This document shows, one piece after another, positions 10,026 through 18,575 of a DNA stretch of 21,224 nt; positions within the stretch are counted from its first letter, which is position 1, and every line of letters starts with the position of its first letter. A model generated the notes under the pieces. The model worked only from the letters and a program-made list of their open reading frames with translations, did no database searches and was not told where the DNA came from. The DNA comes from Plantago elongata (taxonomy: Eukaryota; Streptophyta; Magnoliopsida; Lamiales; Plantaginaceae), in contig JAYMSP010003077.1 in assembly GCA_036897095.1 (NCBI GenBank), forward strand, positions 1 through 21,224, read 5' to 3'. The translations under genes were made by a program, and so were the position numbers.

Positions 10026-12360
10026 TTGAATCTTGAAAAGGCCTATAATCGCATTAGTTCGCATTTCCTCACAGAAACACTCGAAGCTTTTCACTTCCTA
10101 GGAAACACTATCGAGCTTATAATGTTTTGTGTCACGAATGCAAAATCCCATATCATGTGTAATGGTGAGCCACTGGGAAAGATTGTCCACACGTGCAATT
10201 TGCGACAAGGAGATTCCCTTTCTCCGTACCTCTTTATCCTATGTGTAGAGCAATTATCCTATTTAATCAAAGAACATGTCTCAAGGAAACGGTGGAATCC
10301 CATCACCCCATGTATTGGTGGACCTGCTTTGTCTCATATCTTCTTTGCGGATGACTTGATCTTCATGAGTCGTGAAAATTTGAAGAATGCTAGAGTAATT
10401 AAAAGGGTAATTGATACCTTATGCAAAAGCTCGGGGCTGAACTTGAACCTTGCTAAGTCGGAGGTTTTCTTCTCTAAATCAGGAGGTTCGAGTTTGAAAC
10501 GCTCAATTACAAATATTCTTGGATTTGGACAAACTCTAAATCTTGGGAAATACCTAGGTGTTTATTTGCGACATGGACGAGTGAGTAAAGCCAAATCCGA
10601 TAGGCTTGTCGATAAGGTGATTGCTCATTACACAGGATGGAAGCAAAAGTTTTTATCTACTGCCGGAAGATCGACTTTAATTCAGGCCGTAACTACTGTT
10701 GTTCCCTTACACGACATGCAAGCTGGATGGCTTCCTGAACATATTTGTGATAAGCTCGACAAACTCAATTGGGACTTTCTCTGGTCAAATGACGTTTCAC
10801 AACGAAAGACACATCTTGTTGGATGACAGAAGGTAGGGCAACAAAAATCGGAAGGGGGTCTTGGAATTCGGCAAGCGCGTACGAATAATAAGACAATGCT
10901 CTCCAAGATAGTTTGGAAGACAGCAACTCAAGACAAGACTATTTGGATGGATTGGTGTGTAAAAAGTATCTCAAAGGAAGGAGCATACTACACTATAATT
11001 CGAAGCCAGAGGAAAACCCGATGTGGAAAGGGGTCACTCGATGTGCGCATAAACTCAACAAAACGTTCTGGTGGCATATAGGGAATGGAGCATCGATTGG
11101 TTTTTGGCTGGATATTTGGTATGAGGATGCGGGTCTGTTCGAGAGGTTGCCCTGGATTGATAAAAGGGACTATGACGTTCCTTTAAACAGAGTTCTAATG
11201 AGAGATGAATCGTGGGACTTTTCCTGCTTCGATACGGTAATACATGTTGCGCTGAGACAGGAGCTTGAAGGTACAAAATTTCACCTCACGGATGAGGAGG
11301 ACAAATTATTGTGGAATGGCACTGCCTCCGGCAAGTTTACTTGCCAATCGGCTTATCAGATATTACATAAACAGAATCATCCGACCAATCCAAGAAGTAG
11401 GGACTGGAAACTTTTATGACAGTCGAAGCTTTCAAATAAATTGAAACATTTTATGTGGTTGGCTAGCCAGGATCGCCTACTCACCAACTCCCTCAGGCAC
11501 AAGCGTAATATGACTACTGATCCGTCCTGTTGTCAATGTAATTGCACGATGGAAGATACGATACATATTTTGCAGAAGTGTATTGTTGCCAAATGGATCT
11601 GGCAGGAGATTTTTCGCTCCAAATAAGCTGATCAAATTCGACAATGACCCAGGTTCGACTTGGCTGAGGAATAACCTGGCTTCTATTCGGAAGCACCAGC
11701 TTGTGATGGAAATTGCATGGCCAACAGTGTTCGCAACAACCTATTGGACTTTGTGGAAATCAAGAAATGCCAAAATCTTCAGAGGACGCCCCGAAACACC
11801 GCAACAGATATTGTTCCTAATTAAACAACTTGGTTGCAATTTGGACTATAAGATGAACCCAAAGATTAATCTACAAAGATCATTGAAATGGGCTAAACCA
11901 CATAACAGTTGGATGAAACTGAACGTAGATGGTAGCTGCCTTCCCCAGGACTATACTAGTCCACATGGATGTGTTATTTGTGATGAGAAGGGACAATGGG
12001 TGATTGGTTTCTCTGGCAAACTTGTCCAGCTACTGGTTAATGAAGCAGAGCTTGATAGCCTTTTGAAAGGCTATCGAGATAGCATGGGATCGTCGCATTC
12101 CTTAACTTCAGGTTGAAACATATTCCTCCACTATATTTGTATGGATCATAGAGGTTTCTCTACCTCCTGCGAAACTAGAAGACAAAGTCCAGCGACGTAA
12201 ACTCCTTATCCGGAATCTATGGGACATTGAGCTGGAGAAAGTTAACTGAAAAGCTAAAGCTTGTACATATCATTTAGCTAGCTTAGGATATAGTTTTGAT
12301 GGTGTAGGGAAGCTATGGCTATCCCCCAACATTTGTACTCCCAACTATAGCCACCGGTAA
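10026..12360 (+). pseudogene. LINE ORF2 fragment: reverse transcriptase, zinc region, RNase H
   Basis: Homology starts at motif A, seen as LNLEKAYNRI; the family has VDLEKAYDRI, so both aspartates, including the catalytic one, read Asn. RQGDSLSPYLFILCVEQLS (about 10204) and an intact FFADD (10341-10355) follow, then SGLNLNLAKSEVFFSKSG, GKYLGVYL and AGRSTLIQAVTTVVPLHDMQ. A TGA at 10824 replaces the Trp of HLVGW. After a frame change near 10960, YLKGRSILHYNSKP, GNGASIGFWLDIWYEDAG and SGKFTCQSAYQ lead to a second TGA at 11417, again at a Trp position, and to LKHFMWLASQDRLLTNSLR and CCQCNCTMEDTIHILQKC. After another frame change near 11610, FATTYWTLWKSRNAKIFRG and the RNase H start (WMKLNVDGSC, AELDSLLKGY) appear. 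The end at TAA 12358-12360 is in the frame reading YHLASLGYSFDGVGKLW. Dead copy with at least three frameshifts. Confidence 0.87.
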
Positions 12361-12404
12361 CGGGCTTCGTACCCTAATATATTTCATTCAATAGAAAAAA
12401 AAAA
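10026..12404 (+). mobile_element. 5'-truncated LINE retrotransposon (with RNase H)
   Basis: A LINE copy that begins inside the reverse transcriptase, at motif A, and runs through the zinc-binding region and RNase H to a ten-base A-run at 12395-12404. The 3' UTR is only about 34 bases. Flanking AACATATG copies suggest a simple insertion by target-primed reverse transcription that stopped early. Its higher GC content, RNase H domain and short 3' UTR separate it from the LINE at 3790-9143. Confidence 0.82.
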
Positions 12405-12410
12405 CATATG
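12403..12410. repeat. Right candidate target-site duplication of the truncated LINE
   Basis: AACATATG at the end of the A-run (12395-12404), matching 10018-10025. Part of the match overlaps the tail, leaving CATATG as the firm core. Confidence 0.6.
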
Positions 12411-13569
12411 CTGGATATTTGTAACATTACTCGGGTGTTTTCACGATTAAAGCAAAAATATATGTAATCAATTTGGAATAATATATGTTGGTCTATAAAA
12501 TGATCATTAATTAAAGTAGGGGAACATAGAGTTAAGTTTGGAGGGTCATCCATAGACATGACTTGACAAATTAGAAATGGTGTGACGGATGTTAATATGA
12601 GTTGCATAATTTATCATACACGTGTTTTTTAAGCTGCTATCACTTGTTGGTAACTTCGGATATTTTCCATGTTCAGTGCTGAAAGATAGGAGAAGATATT
12701 TTCTCGGCTATTATTGTTCCTTTTAAACGGCTATAAAATGACTCGAACTTCCAACTTATTAGTTAAAGATAAAGCATATTAACAAATGAGTTGCATTTCG
12801 TTGTCGATAATCGTCTTTCATCATAATTCATGAAAAGTAATGCTCATTCAAACAGCTAGGAGTCTCAGTGCAATTATTTGAAAATAGTTCAATTGAACTA
12901 AATTGGACTGAATAAAATTATAATATAAAATAAAATATAATTAAACAGTGCTAAATTGAACTGAACTGAATTAAATTATAGTATAAAATATTAAAACAGT
13001 ATTGAACAGAATATAACTAAACTTAATTGAATGTATCTGAACTAAATTGAATTGAATGAGTTTGCAGATTAGGCTCTGTTCTCTGTGACGACAATTATCT
13101 GAACTTAACTGAATTATAATATAAAATATAACTTATAAGGTAATGTTTTTTTAGATTGTAATTATTTAAATTAAATAAGTTTTTAGACTTCGAGATTCAG
13201 AATAAAGTTATTTGTACTAGACTGAGTTTGAGTATAAATATAATAGATCCTAAGTATCACTCCTTTAAGTTAAATTGAATACTAAAGAGTACAAACAAAG
13301 CAAGAGAGGAAACGGAGAAACATTTGCTTGAATGCTCACATTTGAATATGTGACTTTGATAACTTAGTGATACTCTTTTCAATCCTTTCCCAAGTGTTAC
13401 AATTGGATAGACACATAATTAATTAAATGGATACAACAATACCTGAAGGGAGGCAACCATTCGTGCTAACAGACGTCGACTATCTTTCTGGATAAACTTA
13501 CCGCAGCGAGCACCCCATTTCACTTTATGGGTTTTGATTACCCCGGCTTTATTTCCAAGACTCGTCCTT
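12411..13569. other. AT-rich stretch with no gene
   Basis: No coding signal on either strand. It contains the low-complexity repeat cluster at 12885-13135, and nothing else that I recognise. Confidence 0.65.
12885..13135. repeat. Degenerate CTGAACTGAATT / TATAATATAAAATA repeat cluster
   Basis: The words TTGAACT, CTGAATT and TATARTATAAAATA recur many times with changing spacing (for example near 12895, 12925, 12960, 12980, 13030 and 13100). The pattern is not a clean tandem array. It may be the low-complexity body of a non-autonomous element; no terminal inverted repeats were confirmed. Confidence 0.5.
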
Positions 13570-13803
13570 CATTTTCTTTTCTTTTTTAACTTGAATTTAG
13601 CATACTAAAATAAATAAGCATATCTTTTGAATGCATTCTTCCTCCATCTTCATGTATCAATCATCAACTATGCACAATAATCACATTCATTCCATTTTCT
13701 TTTCTTTTTTAACTTGAATTTAGCATACTAAAATAAATAAGCATATCTTTTGAATGCATTCTTCCCCCATCTTCATGCATCAATCATTAATCACATTCAT
13801 TCC
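13570..13803. repeat. Imperfect tandem duplication, units of 123 and 111 bases
   Basis: Unit one at 13570-13692 and unit two at 13693-13803 both begin CATTTTCTTTTCTTTTTTAA and end ATCACATTCATTCC. They are nearly identical, with two or three substitutions; the second lacks about 12 bases found in the first (around CAACTATGCACA). This points to a fairly recent local duplication of non-coding DNA. Confidence 0.9.
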
Positions 13804-14239
13804 AAGAAAAATTAATAAATAATGCATTTAGAGACATCCATTTAACAAATCAATAAACAGTATGAAATTCTTTATATTCAATGTGGTTGGGCCCATATGA
13901 CCAATCACCCGTTTTCTAGAATATACAACATTAATTGAAAAACATATGAAATACTAAAATTATTATAACAATCAATTTGTTGCAAAAAAACTTATTGATT
14001 ATAGTTTCAACCGTAAATAGTTTCAACATTAATTGAAGCACATATAAAATATTAAAATTATTATAATAACGTGCACCAATTACTTGGAATCGTTCCTCAC
14101 TCTAATCTACGTTTAGACGATGTTGAGCGATTGACTAAACTTCAAGAAATAATTAACTTCATTAATTAATTTTTTGTATGTTGATATTTTCGAAGTATGA
14201 ATCTTTACTGATATGTATTTTTAAATCCGCTTTAGAAGC
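13804..14239. other. AT-rich spacer
   Basis: No gene seen. A phrase of the type CATATRAAATAYTAAAATTATTATAA occurs twice (around 13944 and 14040), a weak direct repeat about 97 bases apart. Confidence 0.55.
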
Positions 14240-14858
14240 GATCTAACACCCTCTCAAGACATTTGAACTGTCCTGCTTCGACCTCACAAGATATGCGTGG
14301 GTCTGATCCATCACTACTTCAAATCCGTGTGACCAAGAACCTAGTAAGCAGTACGACTTCCACATGTACAGGTCCGTCGTAAGCATGTGTCTGAGTCCAG
14401 CTCACTTGCGAGACCACCCATATGTGTCCTTGTGTACTGTTGAAGTCCCCACGCCCCACACGAATCCGGCGACAGGTGGAGCCTTACCGCCAGGCCGACA
14501 TAACTCTGAGGTGTCAGAGCCAATCCTCCGAAAATCTTCCACTATAAATATCGGGCATTTATGTCGCATAAATATAAATACCTACCTCTCAATATTCCAC
14601 TCTCTAATTTTGAGGTCCGAGCCTATAAGCTTGATCAACTTTCTAACACCGTTGAGTTCGAGGCCGGTTTGTCTTAAGCAAACAGGTCCAAAAGGGTATA
14701 ACCTCTTCCTCTCTATATTTTCAGGACATACACCACCTCAGCTGGAGACGAACACCACCATAGCTGGAGACGGACACCATCAGTCAAAGGTAGAAACTGA
14801 ACAACACATGCAAGCTCAGGATGAACCATTTCTTTGTCGAATTCTTTGTACCAAGTGA
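14240..14858 (+). mobile_element. GC-richer patch, possible LTR fragment
   Basis: This patch is clearly richer in G and C than its flanks. It holds a TATA-like CTATAAATATC near 14541, then a block with GAGGTCCGAGCC and GAGTTCGAGGCCGG, then CCTCTCTATATTTTCAGG before a short tandem repeat. TATA box, GC-rich leader and pyrimidine tract in that order resemble the promoter and R/U5 part of a plant Ty3/gypsy LTR, but I found neither ends, primer-binding site nor duplicate copy. The 164-codon ORF at 14364-14858 runs across the TATA box and has no recognisable domain, so I do not call it a gene. Confidence 0.3.
14730..14783. repeat. 22-base tandem repeat, about 2.5 copies
   Basis: Units at 14730-14751 and 14752-14773 share ACACCACC, then AGCTGGAGACG; a partial third copy (ACACCATCAG) ends at 14783. 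Confidence 0.75.
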
Positions 14859-15643
14859 CGATCTAATTCGAACTAAGAATATTAATTGTAATTGGACTAA
14901 TTCAAAAACTAAGACGAACCAAACATAACACTCTCGAGTGAACTAAGTTTATAAGATATAAAGATCGATGACATTTTGCCTCTCAATACCAAGTATTTCA
15001 ATTTTATCAATTTATCTTTCTTATTTGATTTCAATTCACTGATTAGTGCGCTTGTCGGTGTTCAAACAAAAGGTGGAGAACGTACAACCATGTTGTGATT
15101 TTCTTTTCTTTGGAAAAGATAAAATATATTGAATGGAGAATATGAAAGCACAAGGTATGCACATGGTCAAAATAGTAGAAAAAACAAGGCCTTTCTTAAG
15201 CTGGTCGTTGTCACCTGGATTGAGTGACAAGGGCTGATGAAAATTCTCGTCACATGCGTTTTATGGTGACAGAAGAATCTATTGTCATTGACTTCATAAT
15301 TTTAATTTTTAGTAATTTTTATTATAATTTTTTTATTACTACCTTTAATTAAAAAATACAAAAAAAGAAATTTCTAGAGTTGTTAATTAGGAGAGTTCTC
15401 TCCGAGTTAACGGTACAAACCTGAGTGTGTTTGATAAAGATGTCAAATATCATCAATATTCATACTGGCATCGGACTTAAACAGAATATTTTTGAACAAT
15501 TTTTTGTAGAAAAACAAATTAAAATTAAAGAGGTGATTTAAATTAACTAAGACAGAAATTGAAGTTGAAAAGGAATAATTTTAATATATGTAATATTTGT
15601 CTCTCTAAGAAAATCTGCTAGAAAATTAACGGAACCCTAGCAT
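14859..15643. other. Spacer without a gene
   Basis: AT-rich, no domain in the short ORFs on either strand (for example 15036-15230 minus). It includes a cluster of GTCAC/GTGAC pentamers at 15210-15270, which is described as a finding. Confidence 0.6.
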
Positions 15644-15928
15644 ATGCCTTGGAAGCGGCGATCGATGCCGGAAAACTATTCGCCTCGATGGCCGGTTGGG
15701 CGGCCTCGTAAGAATACGGTTTCCACCGCCCAGTCCTTGCCTCCTTCGATAGCTGGGGATGGTGAATTGGCAACGAATGACAATCCGATTACCAGGAGAA
15801 AGTCGACTTCTCCTCCATGCTCAAGATCTAAGTCACCGGCTACAATTCAGACAACTGTGACCCCTGCTAGCGTTTTTCCGCCACCTGATTCTGGCAGTTT
15901 GGACAGAAATAGGGATAATATGGTGACT

Positions 15929-15937
15929 GTTAAGGAG
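15929..15937. repeat. Left 9-base target-site duplication of the TIR element
   Basis: GTTAAGGAG, matching GTTGAGGAG at 16681-16689 with one mismatch. Confidence 0.6.
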
Positions 15938-16000
15938 TGAGAATTGCACTTTTCATCCCTTAAGTTGCCTCCCTCTTCGATTTTGGTCCCCATTTTTTTA
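15938..16000. repeat. Left terminal inverted repeat
   Basis: GAGAATTGCACTTTTCATCC and the following 30-40 bases pair with 16615-16678 on the opposite strand. Confidence 0.8.
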
Positions 16001-16614
16001 GGTTTTGCACATTCCCAATTTCGTATTGTGATGGGTATAATGTATGTATTTTGTCCCCTTGCCTCATACGAAAACCTAATCAGCGCCAAATCACTCCGAA
16101 TCATCACTACATCATTATTTAAAATTAATTTTTCACTTTATTTGTTTTTCTTCTTCCTTCAAGACTCCATTGAATAGCTTGAAACTTAAGATTCCATTAC
16201 TATGGAGCTTCCATTTTTATGGATTATTGGAACAATTATACCATCTCATCTCATAAATCCTACGTGCTATATCCACAACTCCAACAAATTTAATTCTCAA
16301 ATCTACTTCCCCAAATTCATTTATAATTATTTTTTTAAATTTATCCATGGAAGATGGAAGTTGGATCGAAGCTCTGCCAGAGCTTCCAAGCTCCGACCAT
16401 AGAAGGTTCAATAAAAGTAATTAGAAAAAAAATCACAATTTTTTCAGATTTTTTAATTAATATTTTTATAATTTATGTTTTGGGTTTTTATTTTTTTCAT
16501 ATTTACATTTAATTTTAGTATTTTTTAAATGAGAATACAATCGGAATTAAGAAGATCTCGACACATGTCCAATTAAATGTATTTGGGAAAAATTGAGGAC
16601 CGTATTTGTAAAGT

Positions 16615-16680
16615 ATGAAAAAAGGGGATCAAAATCGAAGAGGACGATAACTTATGGGATGAAAAGTGCAATTCTCTCAT
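16615..16680. repeat. Right terminal inverted repeat
   Basis: Ends GGATGAAAAGTGCAATTCTC TCAT; the reverse complement matches the left end with one mismatch in the outer 28 bases. Confidence 0.8.
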
Positions 16681-16689
16681 GTTGAGGAG
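16681..16689. repeat. Right 9-base target-site duplication of the TIR element
   Basis: GTTGAGGAG, one mismatch from GTTAAGGAG at 15929-15937. Confidence 0.6.
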
Positions 16690-16786
16690 CCTGATGAACG
16701 AATTGACCGGGGATAAGGAGTTGGAACAATTGTATACCCTTGATGGTCGACAGGACGAAATTGAACAACAATTCGAGAATAAACAG

Positions 16787-16910
16787 CAGGTTTAACCTGA
16801 TATTGGTTTATGTCATATTTCTCTTGTTCTTCTACCTCATGGTTTAAGCAGGTTTAACCTGATATTGGTTTATGTCATATTGTTCTTGTTCTTCTATCTC
16901 ATGGTTTATG
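16787..16910. repeat. 62-base tandem duplication
   Basis: Two adjacent copies, 16787-16848 and 16849-16910, both begin CAGGTTTAACCTGATATTGG and end near CTCATGGTTTA; only a few differences. The stop codon of the frame reading LYTLDGR lies at the start of the first copy. Confidence 0.92.
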
Positions 16911-17165
16911 ACATATTGCTGGTTACAGTTTGGTTATGATTGGTTCATTTTGAGTATTTGTGGAAATCTTTTTCTTTTTTTCCTAGTTGTCATAGTGTAC
17001 TCTGGATTGTATTAGTTTAGATTGGTTTGGATTGTTCTTAGGGTTTTTCATTTAATGTTGGTGTGTCTGTTTGTTATCAGAAATTGTGTTCATTCAGATA
17101 TGGCATATATTCTAGTTAAATTCTCCTTGCATTCTCCTGTCCACCTTTTGGTTCAGTGCAACTAT
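16911..17165. other. T-rich spacer up to the LTR insertion
   Basis: No ORF of note. It ends with a polypyrimidine-like stretch and TTTTGGTTCAG just before the LTR boundary, which could be a splice acceptor if the ORF at 15644 were a host exon; this is speculative. Confidence 0.4.
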
Positions 17166-18559
17166 TGTTGATCCAGATAACGGCAAAGGAAAAGATTAGA
17201 GAGGGGAGGTGAATAGTCTTTTCAGACTTTTGTTGACAAACATAATTTCTCAGATACTTATAATCAAAGAGTGGAAAACTTTATGCGATAGATAAATGAG
17301 TTTGTACTTTGCAATAGTAAATGTGTGTGTTACTGAAATGTAAATACCAAAAGTAAATGACACAACAAGTATAGTGGTATCTGGAGGTGGCGTAATCCTC
17401 CAACTAATCCACTTGGACTTCAGAGACCTAGAATCCACTAGAACAGATAATTTAGTTCTCCTTAAAATTGATCATATTCTAAGATTCTTATAACAAATAG
17501 TTCCCCCATGAGTTGTTCCCTAGCTCTTAGAGCCAAGTAATTCATGTACTGAAGATAACCTTGGAGCTATTCCTTGATTTCCCAAATCAAGCACTTCATG
17601 TACTCCACGCCTAAAATAGTGTTTGGTTATGTTGTTTGTCAGGTAAGCTTCTCTTTATAACTTTTCAGTTATGTCCACAGAGCTTGAAGAATCAATACTA
17701 CTTAATATACTTGTTCAGTGTATGTTAGCTTGCGCTTTACTAACCTAAGTTTGTGAGATTTGTTCATAAGGAATGAATCTCAGATAGTTATCCAACAATT
17801 CAACTCTTTCACAAATTACACTACTTTTTGAAGGATCAGGAACTACTAGTGAATTCTCGAGCTTGTTAGTCGCAACATATAGCTTGGAGGATGGTAGTAA
17901 GAATGCTTGAGAGAATACTTTGCTTGTGATTGTAGTTCGAATGTGTGTGTGTGTATTTCTTAGCTTCTAAGTGGTGATATTTATAGATGAATTTGATAGT
18001 CATTTGAATAGTATCCGCTAGTCATATTTCAAATTCAATTCATTCATATCTTGAAATTAGTATTCCCATGCGTATATCTCTTTTCAGAGAGTTCTGCAGA
18101 AGGACAGTAACATTTATGTCAAGCATTAAATGCGGTGTACTATATTGTGTCCTGTAGTTCAACGGATGGATGTAGCTTTCTGAAGCATCACATATGTTCC
18201 ATCTCTCAGAAACTTTGTTGTCTCAGAACTTAGTTATAACTTTGTTTTGTGAACAAAACATAAGTCTATACATAACTTTCTGGAAGCAACTGTCTGAGGA
18301 TACTTTCCTCCTTTGTATTAATATACCTTTGTGCAATAGGTCTTCTCCTTTGCTTGGATGCCTCCTTCTTGGTCTTTTTCAAGCTAAATAAAAATTAAAT
18401 TCAGAGACCTAACATCCTATTACAAGGTTTCTAAAAACTATCATACTTAGTGTATTTTTTCTTTATAATGGTCAAATGACCTAGAGTACTATACACCTTT
18501 CTGAAACCAGGATATGTCATTGTGCTGAATGATCAAAATACTAACAAATATTTCTAACA
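17166..18559 (-). mobile_element. 3' LTR of a minus-strand Ty1/copia-like element
   Basis: Read on the minus strand, the LTR starts TGTTAGAAATATTTGTTAG at 18559 and ends GGATCAACA at 17166, giving the TG...CA ends usual for LTRs and a length of 1394 bases. A polypurine tract (18560-18575) lies directly next to the TGTTAG end, which proves the orientation and shows this is the 3' LTR. Inside are a TATA box (TATAAATA, 17978-17985) and a pyrimidine-rich end near 17190-17220. The bases ACTAT (17161-17165) would be the flanking duplication, but the matching copy is outside the window. The copy at 1-1225 is a relative in the opposite orientation. Confidence 0.82.
17978..17985 (-). promoter_or_regulatory. 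LTR TATA box
   Basis: TATAAATA on the minus strand, about 575 bases inside the LTR start and conserved with 327-334 in the other LTR copy. Confidence 0.5.
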
Positions 18560-18575
18560 AATTTCCCTCTTTTTG
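18560..18575 (-). promoter_or_regulatory. Polypurine tract of the LTR element
   Basis: CAAAAAGAGGGAAATT on the minus strand, immediately upstream of the LTR's TGTTAG. This is the plus-strand primer for LTR retrotransposon replication and fixes the LTR boundary. Confidence 0.82.

Larger units (their letters stand above)
15938..16680. mobile_element. 743-base non-autonomous TIR element (Mutator-like candidate)
   Basis: The left end begins TGAGAATTGCACTTTTCATC and the right end, on the opposite strand, begins ATGAGAGAATTGCACTTTTC. After a two-base offset at the tip, the ends match almost perfectly for 28 bases and then less well to about 60 bases (both contain CCTCTTCGATTTTG and a T-run). The interior is AT-rich without a transposase. 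A 9-base near-perfect duplication (GTTRAGGAG) flanks it, the size made by Mutator-type elements. It interrupts the ORF starting at 15644. The exact tip is uncertain by a few bases. Confidence 0.75.
15644..16794 (+). pseudogene. Small ORF split by a TIR element; possible retroelement ORF1 start
   Basis: The ATG at 15644 opens a reading frame of 98 codons, basic and Pro/Ser-rich (MPWKRRSMPENYSPRWPVGR at the start, then an RRKSTSPPCSRSKSP section). It is locally richer in G and C than its flanks. The frame meets the insertion at 15938. Right of the insertion, a frame reads LMNELTGDKELEQLYTLDGR and stops at TAA 16792-16794. Precise removal of the insert and one duplication copy leaves these two parts one base out of frame, so it is also damaged at the joint. 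The style resembles the N-terminus of some plant LINE ORF1 proteins, but no DUF4283 or zinc knuckle is present; a host exon is the alternative. Function unknown. Confidence 0.45.

Noticed and set aside
10023-10826. A 267-codon ORF as an intact reverse transcriptase gene
   Set aside because: It is the open part of a truncated LINE ORF2: homology continues through the TGA at 10824 and the motif A aspartates are lost.
14364-14858. 164-codon plus-strand ORF
   Set aside because: It crosses a TATA-like sequence and a tandem repeat, has no recognisable domain, and is best explained by the local lack of stops in GC-richer DNA.
16370-16384. Perfect hairpin AGCTCTG-C-CAGAGCT
   Set aside because: A single 7-base stem without a following T-run or partner sites; expected by chance at this scale.
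16217-16411. Short ORFs on both strands inside the TIR element
   Set aside because: They overlap on opposite strands, are about 65 codons long and show no transposase motif.
1-18559. A 16-kb composite mobile unit bounded by inverted LTRs
   Set aside because: The LTR copies are clearly diverged, and the minus-strand one belongs to an element extending rightwards beyond the window, as the polypurine tract shows.
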